A stretch of 64,000 bases of DNA from Paragorgia papillata. Its lineage: Eukaryota > Cnidaria > Anthozoa > Scleralcyonacea > Coralliidae. A program made the position numbers and the translations under genes. Below the pieces are notes generated by a model. That model saw nothing but the letters and a program-made list of their open reading frames with translations, searched no databases and had not been told where the DNA came from. Positions 23,693 through 37,500 of this stretch are shown here, one piece after another. Position 1 is the first letter of the stretch. Each line of letters begins with the position of its first letter. Where the stretch lies: NCBI GenBank assembly GCA_035771165.1, contig JAWNZC010000366.1:1-64000 (forward strand), written 5' to 3'.

Positions 23693-26600
23693 TAACCTAC
23701 ATGACTCTTTGGGGGGGAAATTTCGATGGCTTCTTTTAATTTTAACCGGCTTTCATATATATCAAAATGAAGCTCATTCTATCTTCTTGCTGGCCCAAGA
23801 AAAATTAGAAGTGGCCCAGATTTGGTTCAAGAGTTATTCGCTTTTAAAGCCAGGCGCCCAAACTGTCAATTACACAGCGCGATAAAAATAGAACACATTA
23901 TTGAAATCGTGATGGTGTTGGGGGAAAAATTTCGATGGCTTCCTTACTTTTTAATGCCTTTGCTATACATCAAAATGAAGCTCATTCTATCGTCTCGCTG
24001 GCCCAAGAAAAATTAGAAGTGGCCCAGATTTGGTTCAAGAGTTATTCGCTTTTAAAGCGAGGAGCCCAAAATGTCAATTACAGCGCGCGATAAAAATACA
24101 ACACTTTATTATTAAATTCGTCGGGATGGTCTTGGGGGAAAAATATCGATGGCTTCTTTTAATTTTAACCGGCTTTCATATATATCAAAATGAAGCTCAT
24201 TCTATCTTCTTGCTGGCCCAAGAAAAATTAGAAGTGGCCCAGATCTGGTTCAAGAGTTATTCGCTTTTAAAGCGAGGCGCCCAAACTGTCAATTACACAG
24301 CGCGTAAAAATAGAACACTTTATTATTAAAATCGGGATGGTGTTGGGGGGAAAATTTCGAAGGGTTCCCTTACTTTTTAATGCCTTTGCTTTACATCAAA
24401 ATGAAGCTCATTCTATCGTCTCGCTGGCCAAAAAAAAACTAGAAGTGGCCGAGATCTGGTTCAAGATATATTAGCTTTTAAAGAGCGACGCCAAAACTGT
24501 CAATTGCACAGCGAGCCAAATTCACTTGTAGCCGACATGACTCTTTGGGGGAAACATTTCGATGGCTTCTTTTAATTTTAACCGGCTTTCATATATATCA
24601 ATATGAAGCTCATTCTATCTTCTTGCTGGCCCAAGAAAAATTAGAAGTGGCCCAGATTTGGTTCAACTGTTATTCGCTTTTAAAGCGAGGCGCCCAAAAT
24701 GTCAATTACAGCGCGTGATAAAAATAGAACACTTTATTATTAAATTCGTCGGGATGGTCTTCGGGGAAAGATTTCGATGGCTTCTTTTAATTTTAACTGG
24801 CTTTCATATATATATCAAAATGAAGGTCATTCTATCTTCTTGCTGGCTGGCCCAAGAAAAATTAGAAGTGCCCCAGATCTGGTTCAAGAGTTATTCGCTT
24901 TTAAAGCGAGGCGCCCAAACTGTCAATTACACAGCGCGTAAAAATAGAACACTTTATTATTGAAATCGGGATGGTGTTGGGGGGAAAATTTCGATGGCTT
25001 CCCTTACTTTTTAATGCCTTTGCTATACATCAAAATGAAGCTCATTCTATCGTCTCGCTGGCCAAAAAAAAACTAGAAGTGGCCCAGATCTGGTTCAAGA
25101 TATATTAGCTTTTAAAGAGCGACGCCAAAACTGTCAATTGCACAGCGAGCCAAATTCACTTGTAGCCGACATGACTCTTTGGGGGGAAAATTTCGATGGC
25201 TTCTTTTAATTTTAACCGGCTTTCATATATATCAAAATGAAGCTCATTCTATCTTCTTGCTGGCCCAAGAAAAATTAGAAGTGGCCCAGATTTGGTTCAA
25301 CTGTTATTCGCTTTTAAAGCGAGGCGCCCAAAGTGTCAATTACAGCGCGTGATAAAAATAGAACACTTTATTATTAAATTCGTCGGGATGGTCTTGGGGG
25401 AAAGATTTCGATGGCTTCTTTTAATTTTAACTGGCTTTCCTATATATAAAATTGAAGCTCATTCTATCTTCTTACTGGCCCAAGAAAAATTAGAAGTGGC
25501 CCAGATTTGGTTCAAGAGTTATTCGCTCTTAAAGCGAGGCGCCCAAAATGTCAATTACAGCGCGTGATAAAAATAGAACACTTTATTATTAAATTCGTCG
25601 GGATGGTCTTGGGGGAAAGATTTCGATGGCTTCTTTTAATTTTAACTGGCTTTCCTATATATAAAATTGAAGCTCATTCTATCTTCTTACTGGCCCAAGA
25701 AAAATTAGAAGTGGCCCAGATTTGGTTCAAGAGTTATTCGCTCTTAAAGCGAGGCGCCCAAAATGTCAATTACAGCGCGCGATAAAAATAGAACACTTTA
25801 TTATTAAAATCGTCGGGATGGTCTTGGGGGAAAAATTTCGATGGCTTCTTTTAATTTTAACCGGCTTTCATATATATATCAAAATGAAGCTCATTCTATC
25901 TTCTTGCTGGCCCAAGAAAAATTAGAAGTGGCCCAGACCTGGTTTAAGAGTTATTCGCTTTTAAAACGAGAAGCCCAAACTATCAATTACAGCGCGCCGG
26001 AAATAGAAATCTTTATTAAATGCAGTTGCCGACTTAGTCCTTGGGGGGGAAATTTCGATAGCTTCTGTTATTTTTAACCGGCTTTCCTATATATCAAAAT
26101 GAAGGTCATTCTATCTTCTTGCTGGCCCAAGAAAAATTAGAAGTGGCCCAGATCTGGTTCAAGAGTTATTCGCTTTTAAAGCGAGGCGCCCAAACTGTCA
26201 ATTACACAGCGCGTAAAAATAGAACACTTTATTATTAAAATCGGGATGGTGTTGGGGGGAAAATTTCGATGGCTTCCCTTACTTTTTAATGCCTTTGCTA
26301 TACATCAAAATGAAGCTCATTCTATCGTCTCGCTGGCCAAAAAAAAACTAGAAGTGGCCCAGATCTGGTTCAAGATATATTAGCTTTTAAAGAGCGACGC
26401 CAAAACTGTCAATTGCACAGCGAGCCAAATTCACTTGTAGCCGACATGACTCTTTGGGGGAAAAATTTCGATGGCTTCTTTTAATTTTAACCGGCTTTCA
26501 TATATATCAAAATGAAGCTCATTCTATCTTCTTGCTGGCCCAAGAAAAATTAGAAGTGGCCCAGATTTGGTTCAACTGTTATTCGCTTTTAAAGCGAGGC

Positions 26601-29600
26601 ACCCAAAATGTCAATTACAGCGCGTGATAAAAATAGAACACTTTATTATTAAATTCGTCGGGATGGTCTTGGGGGAAAGATTTCGATGGCCTCTTTTAAT
26701 TTTAACTGGCTTTCCTATATATAAAATTGAAGCTCATTCTATCTTCTTACTGGCCCAAGAAAAATTAGAAGTGGCCCAGATTTGGTTCAAGAGTTATTCG
26801 CTCTTAAAGCGAGGCGCCCAAAATGTCAATTACAGCGCGCGATAAAAATAGAACACTTTATTATTAAAATCGTCGGGATGGTCTTGGGGGAAAAATTTCG
26901 ATGGCTTCTTTTAATTTTAACCGGCTTTCATATATATCAAAATGAAGCTCATTCTATCTTCTTGCTGGCCCAAGAAAAATTAGAAGTGGCCCAGACCTGG
27001 TTTAAGAGTTATTCGCTTTTAAAACGAGAAGCCCAAACTATCAATTACAGCGCGCCGGAAATAGAAATCTTTATTAAATGCAGTTGCCGACTTAGTCCTT
27101 GGGGGGGAAATTTCGATAGCTTCTGTTATTTTTAACCGGCTTTCCTATATATCAAAATGAAGGTCATTCTATCTTCTTGCTGGCCCAAGAAAAATTAGAA
27201 GTGGCCCAGATCTGGTTCAAGAGTTATTCGCTTTTAAAGCGAGGCGCCCAAACTGTCAATTACACAGCGCGTAAAAATAGAACACTTTATTATTAAAATC
27301 GGGATGGTGTTGGGGGGAAAATTTCGATGGCTTCCCTTACTTTTTAATGCCTTTGCTATACATCAAAATGAAGCTCATTCTATCGTCTCGCTGGCCAAAA
27401 AAAAAACTAGAAGTGGCCCAGATCTGGTTCAAGATATATTAGCTTTTAAAGAGCGACGCCAAAACTGTCAATTGCACAGCGAGCCAAATTCACTTGTAGC
27501 CGACATGACTCTTTGGGGGGAAAATTTCGATGGCTTCTTTTAATTTTAACCGGCTTTCATATATATCAAAATGAAGCTCATTCTATCTTCTTGCTGGCCC
27601 AAGAAAAATTAGAAGTGGCCCAGATTTGGTTCAACTGTTATTCGCTTTTAAAGCGAGGCGCCCAAAATGTCAATTACAGCGCGTGATAAAAATAGAACAC
27701 TTTATTATTAAATTCGTCGGGATGGTCTTGGGGGAAAGATTTCGATGGCTTCTTTTAATTTTAACTGGCTTTCCTATATATAAAATTGAAGCTCATTCTA
27801 TCTTCTTACTGGCCCAAGAAAAATTAGAAGTGGCCCAGATTTGGTTCAAGAGTTATTCGCTCTTAAAGCGAGGCGCCCAAAATGTCAATTACAGCGCGCG
27901 ATAAAAATAGAACACTTTATTATTAAAATCGTCGGGATGGTCTTGGGGGAAAAATTTCGATGGCTTCTTTTAATTTTAACCGGCTTTCATATATATATCA
28001 AAATGAAGCTCATTCTATCTTCTTGCTGGCCCAAGAAAAATTAGAAGTGGCCCAGACCTGGTTTAAGAGTTATTCGCTTTTAAAACGAGAAGCCCAAACT
28101 ATCAATTACAGCGCGCCGGAAATAGAAATCTTTATTAAATGCAGTTGCCGACTTAGTCCTTGGGGGGGAAATTTCGATAGCTTCTGTTATTTTTAACCGG
28201 CTTTCCTATATATCAAAATGAAGGTCATTCTATCTTCTTGCTGGCCCAAGAAAAATTAGAAGTGGCCCAGATTTGGTTCAAGAGTTATTCGCTTTTAAAG
28301 CGAGGCGCCCAAACTGTCAATTACACAGCGCGATAAAAATAGAACACTTTATTATTAAAATCGTCGGGATGGTCTTGGGGGGAAAATTTCGATGGCGTCT
28401 TTTAATTTTAACCGGCTTTCATATATATCAAAATGAAGCTCATTCTATCTTCTTGCTGGCCCAAGAAAAATTAGAAGTGGCCCAGATTTGGTTCAAGAGT
28501 TATTCGCTCTTAAAGCGAGGAGCCCAAAATGTCAATTGCAGCGCGCGATAAAAATACAACACTTTATTATTAAAATCGTCGGGATGGTCTTGGGGGGAAA
28601 ATTTCGATGGCTTCTTTTAATTTTAACCGGCTTTCATATATATCAAAATGAAGCTCATTCTATCTTCTTGCTGGCCCAAGATAAATTAGAAGTGGCCCAG
28701 ATTTGGTTCAAGAGTTATTCGCTTTTAAAGCGAGGAGCCCAAAATGTCAATTGCAGCGCGCGATAAAAATACAACACTTTATTATTAAATTCGTCGGGAT
28801 GGTCTTGGGGGAAAAATTTCGATGGATTCTTTTAATTTTAACCGGCTTTCATATATATCAAAATGAAGTTCATTCTATCTTCTTGCTGGCCCAAGAAAAA
28901 TTAGAAGTGGCCCAGATCTGGTTCAAGAGTTATTCGCTTTTAAAGCGAGGCGCCCAAACTGTCAATTACACAGCGCGATAAAAATAGAACACTTTATTAT
29001 TAAAATCGGGATGGTGTTGGGTTAAAAATTTCGATGGCTTCCCTTACTTTTTAATGCCTTCGCTATACATCAAAATGAAGCTCATTCTATCGTCTCGCTG
29101 GCCCAAAAAAAACTAGAAGTGGCCCAGATCTGGTTCAAAATATATTAGCTTTTAAAGAGCGACGCCAAAACTGTCAATTGCACAGCGAGCCAAATTCACT
29201 TGTAGCCGACATGACTCTTTGGGGGGAAAATTTCGATGGCTTCTTTTAATTTTAACCGGCTTTCATATATATCAAAATGAAGCTCATTCTATCTTCTTGC
29301 TGGCCCAAGATAAATTAGAAGTGGCCCAGATTTGGTTCAAGAGTTATTCGCTTTTAAAGCGAGGAGCCCAAAATGTCAATTGCAGCGCGCGATAAAAATA
29401 CAACACTTTATTATTAAATTCGTCGGGATGGTCTTGGGGGAAAAATTTCGATGGATTCTTTTAATTTTAACCGGCTTTCATATATATCAAAATGAAGTTC
29501 ATTCTATCTTCTTGCTGGCCCAAGAAAAATTAGAAGTGGCCCAGATCTGGTTCAAGAGTTATTCGCTTTTAAAGCGAGGCGCCCAAACTGTCAATTACAC

Positions 29601-32600
29601 AGCGCGATAAAAATAGAACACTTTATTATTAAAATCGGGATGGTGTTGGGTTAAAAATTTCGATGGCTTCCCTTACTTTTTAATGCCTTCGCTATACATC
29701 AAAATGAAGCTCATTCTATCGTCTCGCTGGCCCAAAAAAAACTAGAAGTGGCCCAGATCTGGTTCAAAATATATTAGCTTTTAAAGAGCGACGCCAAAAC
29801 TGTCAATTGCACAGCGAGCCAAATTCACTTGTAGCCGACATGACTCTTTGGGGGAAAAAATTTCGATGGCTTCTTTTAATTTTAACCGGCTTTCATATAT
29901 ATCAAAATGAAGCTCATTCTATCTTCTTGCTGGTCCAAGAAAAATTAGAAGTGGCCCAGATTTGGTTCAAGAGTTATTCGCTTTTAAAGCGAGGAGCCCA
30001 AAATGTCAATTGTAGCGCGCGATAAAAATACAACACTTTATTATTAAATTCGTCGGGATGGTCTTGGGGGAAAAATTTCGATGGCTTCTTTTAATTTTAA
30101 CCGGCTTTCATATATATCAAAATGAAGCTCATTCTATCTTCTTGCTGGTCCAAGAAAAATTAGAAGTGGCCCAGATTTGGTTCAAGAGTTATTCGCTCTT
30201 AAAGCGAGGAGCCCAAAATGTCAATTACAGCGCGCGATAAAAATAGAACACTTTATTATTAAAATCGTCGGGATGGTCTTGGGGGAAAAATTTCGATGGC
30301 TTCTTTCAATTTTAACCGGCTTTCATATATATCAAAATGAAGCTCATTCTATCTTCTTGCTGGCCCAAGAAAAATTAGAAGTGGCCCAGATTTGGTTCAA
30401 GAGTTATTCGCTTTTAAAGCGAGGAGCCCAAAATGTCAATTGCAGCGTGCGATAAAAATACAACACTTTATTATTAAATTCGTCGGGATGGTCTTGGGGG
30501 AAAAATTTCGATGGATTCTTTTAATTTTAACCGGCTTTCATATATATCAAAATGAAGTTCATTCTATCTTCTTGCTGGCCCAAGAAAAATTAGAAGTGGC
30601 CCAGATCTGGTTCAAGAGTTATTCGCTTTTAAAGCGAGGCGCCCAAACTGTCAATTACACAGCGCGATAAAAATAGAACACTTTATTATTAAAATCGGGA
30701 TGGTGTTGGGTTAAAAATTTCGATGGCTTCCCTTACTTTTTAATGCCTTCGCTATACATCAAAATGAAGCTCATTCTATCGTCTCGCTGGCCCAAAAAAA
30801 AACTAGAAGTGGCCCAGATCTGGTTCAAAATATATTAGCTTTTAAAGAGCGACGCCAAAACTGTCAATTGCACAGCGAGCCAAATTCACTTGTAGCCGAC
30901 ATGACTCTTTGGGGGAAAAATTTCGATGGCTTCTTTTAATTTTAACCGGCTTTCATATATATCAAAATGAAGCTCATTCTATCTTCTTGCTGGTCCAAGA
31001 AAAATTAGAAGTGGCCCAGATTTGGTTCAAGAGTTATTCGCTTTTAAAGCGAGGAGCCCAAAATGTCAATTGTAGCGCGCGATAAAAATACAACACTTTA
31101 TTATTAAATTCGTCGGGATGGTCTTGGGGGAAAAATTTCGATGGCTTCTTTTAATTTTAACCGGCTTTCATATATATCAAAATGAAGCTCATTCTATCTT
31201 CTTGCTGGTCCAAGAAAAATTAGAAGTGGCCCAGATTTGGTTCAAGAGTTATTCGCTCTTAAAGCGAGGAGCCCAAAATGTCAATTACAGCGCGCGATAA
31301 AAATAGAACACTTTATTATTAAAATCGTCGGGATGGTCTTGGGGGAAAAATTTCGATGGCTTCTTTCAATTTTAACCGGCTTTCATATATATATCAAAAT
31401 GAAGCTCATTCTATCTTCTTGCTGGCCCAAGAAAAATTAGAAGTGGCCCAGATTTGGTTCAAGAGTTATTCGCTTTTAAAGCGAGGAGCCGAAAATGTCA
31501 ATTGCAGCGTGCGATAAAAATACAACACTTTATTATTAAATTCGTCGGGATGGTCTTGGGGGAAAAATTTCGATGGCTTCTTTTAATTTTAACCGGCTTT
31601 CATATATATCAAAATGAAGCTCATTCTATCTTCTTGCTGGCCCAAGAAAAATTAGAAGTGGCCCAGATCTGGTTCAAGATTTATTCGCTTTTAAAGCGAG
31701 GCGCCCAAACTGTCAATTACACAGCGCGATAAAAATAGAACACTTTATTATTAAAATCGCGATGGTGTTGGGTTAAAAATTTCGATGGCTTCCCTTACTT
31801 TTTAATGCCTTCGCTATACATCAAAATGAAGCTCATTCTATCGTCTCGCTGGCCCAAAAAAAACTAGAAGTGGTCCAGATCTGGTTCAAGATATATTAGC
31901 TTTTAAAGAGCGACGCCAAAACAGTCAATTGCACAGCGAGCCAAATTCACTTGTAGCCGACATGACTCTTTTGGGGGGAAATTTCGATGGCTTCTTTTAA
32001 TTTTAACCGGCTTTCATATATATCAAAATGAAGCTCATTCTATGTTCTTGCTGGCCCACGAAAAATTAGAAGTGGCCTAGATCTGGTTCAAGAGTTATTC
32101 GCTTTTAAAGCGAGGCGCCCAAACTGTCAATTACACAGCGCGTAAAAATAGAACACTTTATTATTAAAATCGGGATGGTGTTGGGCGAAAAATTTCGATG
32201 GCTTCCCTTACTTTTTAATGCCTTTGCTATACATCAAAATGAAGCTCATTCTATCGTCTCGCTGGCCCAAAAAAAACTAGAAGTGGTCCAGATCTGGTTC
32301 AAGATATATTAGCTTTTAAAGAGCGACGCCAAAACAGTCAATTGCACAGCGAGCCAAATTCACTTGTAGCCGACATGACTCTTTTGGGGGAAAATTTCGA
32401 TGGCTACTTTTAATTTTAACCGGCTTTCATATATATCAAAATGAAGCTCATTCTATCTTCTTGCTGGCCCAAAAAAAAATTAGAAGTGGCCCAGATCTGA
32501 TTCAAGATATATTAGCTTTTAAAGAGCGACGCCAAAACTGTTAATTGCACAGCGAGCCAAATTCACTTGTAGCCGACATGACTCTTTGGGAGGAAAATTT

Positions 32601-34585
32601 GATGGCTTCTTTTAATTTTAACCGGCTTTCATATATATCAAAATGAAGCTCATTCTATCTTCTTGCTGGCCCAAGAAAAATTAGAAGTGGCCCAGATTTG
32701 GTTCAAGAGTTATTCGCTTTTAAAGCGAGGTGCCCAAAATGTCAATTGCAGCGCCCGATAAAAATACAACACTTTATTATTAAATTCGTCGGGATGGTCT
32801 TGGGGGAAACATTTCGATGGCTTCTTTTAATTTTAACCGGCTTTCATATATATCAAAATGAAGCTCATTTTATCTTCTTGCTGGTCCAAGAAAAATTAGA
32901 AGTGGCCCAGATTTGGTTCAAGAGTTATTCGCTCTTAAAGCGAGGAGCCCAAAATGTCAATTACGGCGCGCGATAAAAATAGAACACTTTATTATTAAAA
33001 TCGTCGGGATGGTCTTGGGGGAAAAATTTCGATGGCTTCTTTTAATTTTAACCGGCTTTCATAGATATCAAAATGAAGCTCATTCTATCTTCTTGCTGGC
33101 CCAAGAAAAAATAGAAGTGGCCCAGATTTGGTTCAAGAGTTATTCGCTTTTAAAGCGAGGCGCCCAAAATGTCAATTACAGCGCGCGTTAAAAATACAAC
33201 ACTTTCTTATTAAATTCGTCGGGATCGTCTTGGGGGAAAGATTTCGATGGCTTCTTTTAATTTTAACTGGCTTTCCTATATATAAAATTGAAGCTCATTC
33301 TATCTTCTTGCTGGCCCAAGAAAAATTAGAAGTGGCCCAGATCTCGTTTAAGAGTTATTCGCTTTTAAAACGAGAAGCCCAAACTATCAATTACAGCGCG
33401 CGGGAAATAGAAATCTTTATTAAATGTAGTTGCCGACTTAGTCCTTGGGGGGAAAATTTCGATAGCTTCTCTTATTTTTAACCGGCTTTTCTATATATCA
33501 AAATGAAGGTCATTCTATCTTCTTGCTGGCCCAACAAAAATTAGAAGTGGCCCAGATCTGGTTCAAGAGTTATTCGCTTTTAAAGCGAGGCGCCCAAACT
33601 GTCAATTACACAGCGCGTAAAAATAGAACACTTTATTATTAAAATCGGGATGGTGTTGGGGGGAAAATTTCGATGGCTTCCCTTACTTTTTAATGCCTTT
33701 GCTATACATCAAAATGAAGCTCATTCTATCGTCTCGCTGGCCCAAGAAAGACTAGAAGTGGCCCAGATCTGGTTCAAGATATATTTGCTTTTAAAAGAGC
33801 GACGCCAAAACTGTCAATTGCACAGCGAATCAAATTCACTTGTAGCCGACATGACTCTTTTGGGGGGAAATTTCGATGGCTTCTTTTAATTTTAACCGGC
33901 TTTCATATATATCAAAATGAAGCTCATTCTATCTTCTTGCTGGCCCAAGAAAAATTAGAAGTGGCCTAGATCTGGTTCAAGAGTTATTCGCTTTTAAAGC
34001 GAGGCGCCCAAACTGTCAACTACACAGCGCGTAAAAATAGAACACTTCATTATTAAAATCCGGATGGTGTTGGGGGAAAAATTTCGATGGCTTCCCTTAC
34101 TTTTTAATGCCTTTGCTATACATCAAAATGAAGCTCATTCTATCGTCTCGCTGGCACAAAAAAAACTAGAAGTGGCCCAGATCTGGTTCAAGATATATTA
34201 GCTTTTAAAGAGCGACGCCAAAACTGTTAATTGCACAGCGAGCCAAATTCACTTGTAGCCGACATGACTCTTTTGGGGGGAAATTTCGATGGCTACTTTT
34301 AGTTTTAACCGGCTTTCATATATATAAAAATGAAGCTCATTCTATCTTCTTGCTGGCCCAAAAAAATTAGAAGTGGCCCAGATCTGATTCAAGATATATT
34401 AGCTTTTAAAGAGCGACGCCAAAACTGTTAATTGCACAGCGAGCCAAATTCACTTGTAGCCGACATGACTCTTTGGGGGGAAAATTTCGATGGCTTCTTT
34501 TAATTTTAACCGGCTTTCATATATATCAAAATGAAGCTCATTCTATCTTCTTGCTGGCCCAAGAAAAATTAGAATTGGCCCAGAT
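23693..34585 (+). repeat. 215-bp satellite, direct block 4 (3- and 5-monomer periods)
   Basis: About 51 direct monomers. 23822-25180 matches the flank after inverted block A (11430-12790) at an offset of 12392 bp. From about 25507 a 5-monomer unit of ~1060 bp is repeated (starts 25507, 26567, 27626). Further on, a 629-bp three-monomer step (28703 to 29332) is followed by ~1060-bp steps (29332, 30392, 31454). Runs of single 215-bp steps also occur (28273, 28488, 28703). Monomers carrying CCGGAAATAGAAATC and TGCCGACTTAGTCC, typical of the distal 12-mer, first appear in direct orientation at about 25999. Confidence 0.92.
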
Positions 34586-37500
34586 TTGGTTCAAGAGTTA
34601 TTCGCTTTTAAAGCGAGGTGCCCAAAATGTCAATTACAGCGCGCGATAAAAGTAGAACACTTTATTATTAAAATCGTGGGGATGGTCTTCGGGGGAAAAT
34701 TTCGATGGCTTCTGTTATTTTTAACCGGCTTTCCTATATATCAAATTGAAGCTCATTCTATCTTGCTGGCCCAAGAAAAATTAGAAGTGGCCCAGATCTG
34801 ATTAAAGAGTTATTAGCTTTTAAAGCGAGACGCCCGAACTGCCGATCACACAGGGAGCTGAAATAGAACACTTTGTTATTAAATTCGTCGGGGTTGTTTT
34901 GGGTGGAAAATTTCGATGCCTTCTATAACTTTTAACTAACTTTGCTCTATATCAAAATGAAGCTCTTTCTATCCTCTTGCTGGCCCAAGAAAAATTAGAA
35001 GTGGCCCATATCTGGTTCAAGAGTTATTCGCATTTTAAAGCGAGACGCCCAAACTGTCAATTTACGAGCACCGGAAATAGAAATCTTTATTAAGTGTAGT
35101 TGCCGACATAGCCCTTGGGAGAAAAATTTCGATGGCTTCTGTTACTTTTTACCGGCTTTCCTATATATCAAAATGAAGCTCATTCTATCGTCTTTCTGGC
35201 CCAAGAAAAATTAGAAGTGGCCCAGATCTGGTTCAAGAATTATGCGCTTTTAAAGTGAGACGCCCAAACTGTCAATTACACAGCGCGCTAAAAATAGAAC
35301 ACTTTATTAACTATATTTCACGACATAGCCTTTGGGGGAAAGATTTCGATGGCTTGGGTTATTTTTAACCGGCTTTCCTATAAACGAAATTGAAGCTAAA
35401 TCTATCTTCTTGCTGGCCCAAGAAAAATTAGAAGTGGTCCAGATCTGATTCAAGATATATTAGCTTTTAAAGAGCGACGCCAAAACTGTTAATTGCACAG
35501 CGAGCCAAATTCACTTGTAGCCGACATGACTCTTTGGGGGGAAAATTTCGATGGCTTCTTTTAATTTTAACCGGCTTTCATATATCAAAATGAAGCTCAT
35601 TCTATCTTCTTGCTGGCCCAAGAAAAATTAGAATTGGCCCAGATTTGGTTCAAGAGTTATTCGCTTTTAAAGCGAGGTGCCCAAAATGTCAATTACAGCG
35701 CGCGATAAAAGTAGAACACTTTATTATTAAAATCGTGGGGATGGTCTTCGGGGGAAAATTTCGATGGCTTCTGTTATTTTTAACCGGCTTTCCTATATAT
35801 CAAATTGAAGCTCATTCTATCTTGCTGGCCCAAGAAAAATTAGAAGTGGCCCAGATCTGATTAAAGAGTTATTAGCTTTTAAAGCGAGACGCCCGAACTG
35901 CCGATCACACAGGGAGCTGAAATAGAACACTTTGTTATTAAATTCGTCGGGGTTGTTTTGGGTGGAAAATTTCGATGCCTTCTATAACTTTTAACTAACT
36001 TTGCTCTATATCAAAATGAAGCTCTTTCTATCCTCTTGCTGGCCCAAGAAAAATTAGAAGTGGCCCATATCTGGTTCAAGAGTTATTCGCATTTAAAGCG
36101 AGACGCCCAAACTGTCAATTTACGAGCACCGGAAATAGAAATCTTTATTAAGTGTAGTTGCCGACATAGCCCTTGGGAGAAAAATTTCGATGGCTTCTGT
36201 TACTTTTTACCGGCTTTCCTATATATCAAAATGAAGCTCATTCTATCGTCTTTCTGGCCCAAGAAAAATTAGAAGTGGCCCAGATCTGGTTCAAGAATTA
36301 TGCGCTTTTAAAGTGAGACGCCCAAACTGTCAATTACACAGCGCGCTAAAAATAGAACACTTTATTAACTATATTTCACGACATAGCCTTTGGGGGAAAG
36401 ATTTCGATGGCTTGGGTTATTTTTAACCGGCTTTCCTATAAACGAAATTGAAGCTAAATCTATCTTCTTGCTGGCCCAAGAAAAATTAGAAGTGGCCCAG
36501 ATCTGGTTCAAGAGTTGTTCGCTTTAAAAGCAAGAAGCCCAAACTGTTAATTACATCACGCCGGAAACAGAAATCTTTATTAATTGTAGTTGCCGACATA
36601 GTCTTTGGGGGGAAGATTTCGATGGCTTCTGTTAACTTTAACCAGCTTTCCTATAGATCAAAATGAAGCTCATTCTATCGTCTTGCTGGCCCAAGAAAAA
36701 TTAGAAGTGGCCCAGATCTGGTTTAAGAGTTATTCGCTTTTAAAACGAGAAGCCCAAACTGTTAATTACATCACGCCGGAAACAGAAATCTTTATTAAAT
36801 GTAGTTGCCGACTTAGTCCTTGGGGGGAAAATTTCGATAGCTTCTGTTATTTTTAACCGGCTTTCCTATATATCAAAATGAAGGTCATTCTATCTTCTTG
36901 CTGGCCCAAGAAAAATTAGAAGTGGCCCAGATCTGGTTCAAGAGTTATTCGCTTTTAAAGCGAGGCGCCCAAACTGTCAATTACACAGCGCGATAAAAAT
37001 AGAACACTTTATTATTAAAATCGTCGGGATGGTCTTGGGGGAAAAATTTCGATGGCTTATTTTAATTTTAACCGGCTTTCATATATATCAAAATGAACCT
37101 CATTCTATCTTCTTGCTGGCCCAAGAAAAATTAGAAGTGGCCCAGATTTGGTTCAAGAGTTATTCGCTTTTAAAGCGAGGTGCCCAAAATGTCAATTACA
37201 GCGCGCGTTGAAAATACAACACTTTATTATTAAATTCGTCGGGATCGTCTTGGGGGAAAGATTTCGATGGCTTCTTTTAATTTTAACTGGCTTTCCTATA
37301 TATAAAATTGAAGCTCATTCTATCTTCTTGCTGGCCCAAGAAAAATTAGAAGTGGCCCAGATCTGGTTTAAGAGTTATTCGCTTTTAAAACGAGAAGCCC
37401 AAACTATCAATTACAGCGCGCCGGAAATAGAAATCTTTATTAAATGTAGTTGCCGACTTAGTCCTTGGGGGGAAAATTTCGATAGCTTCTGTTATTTTTA

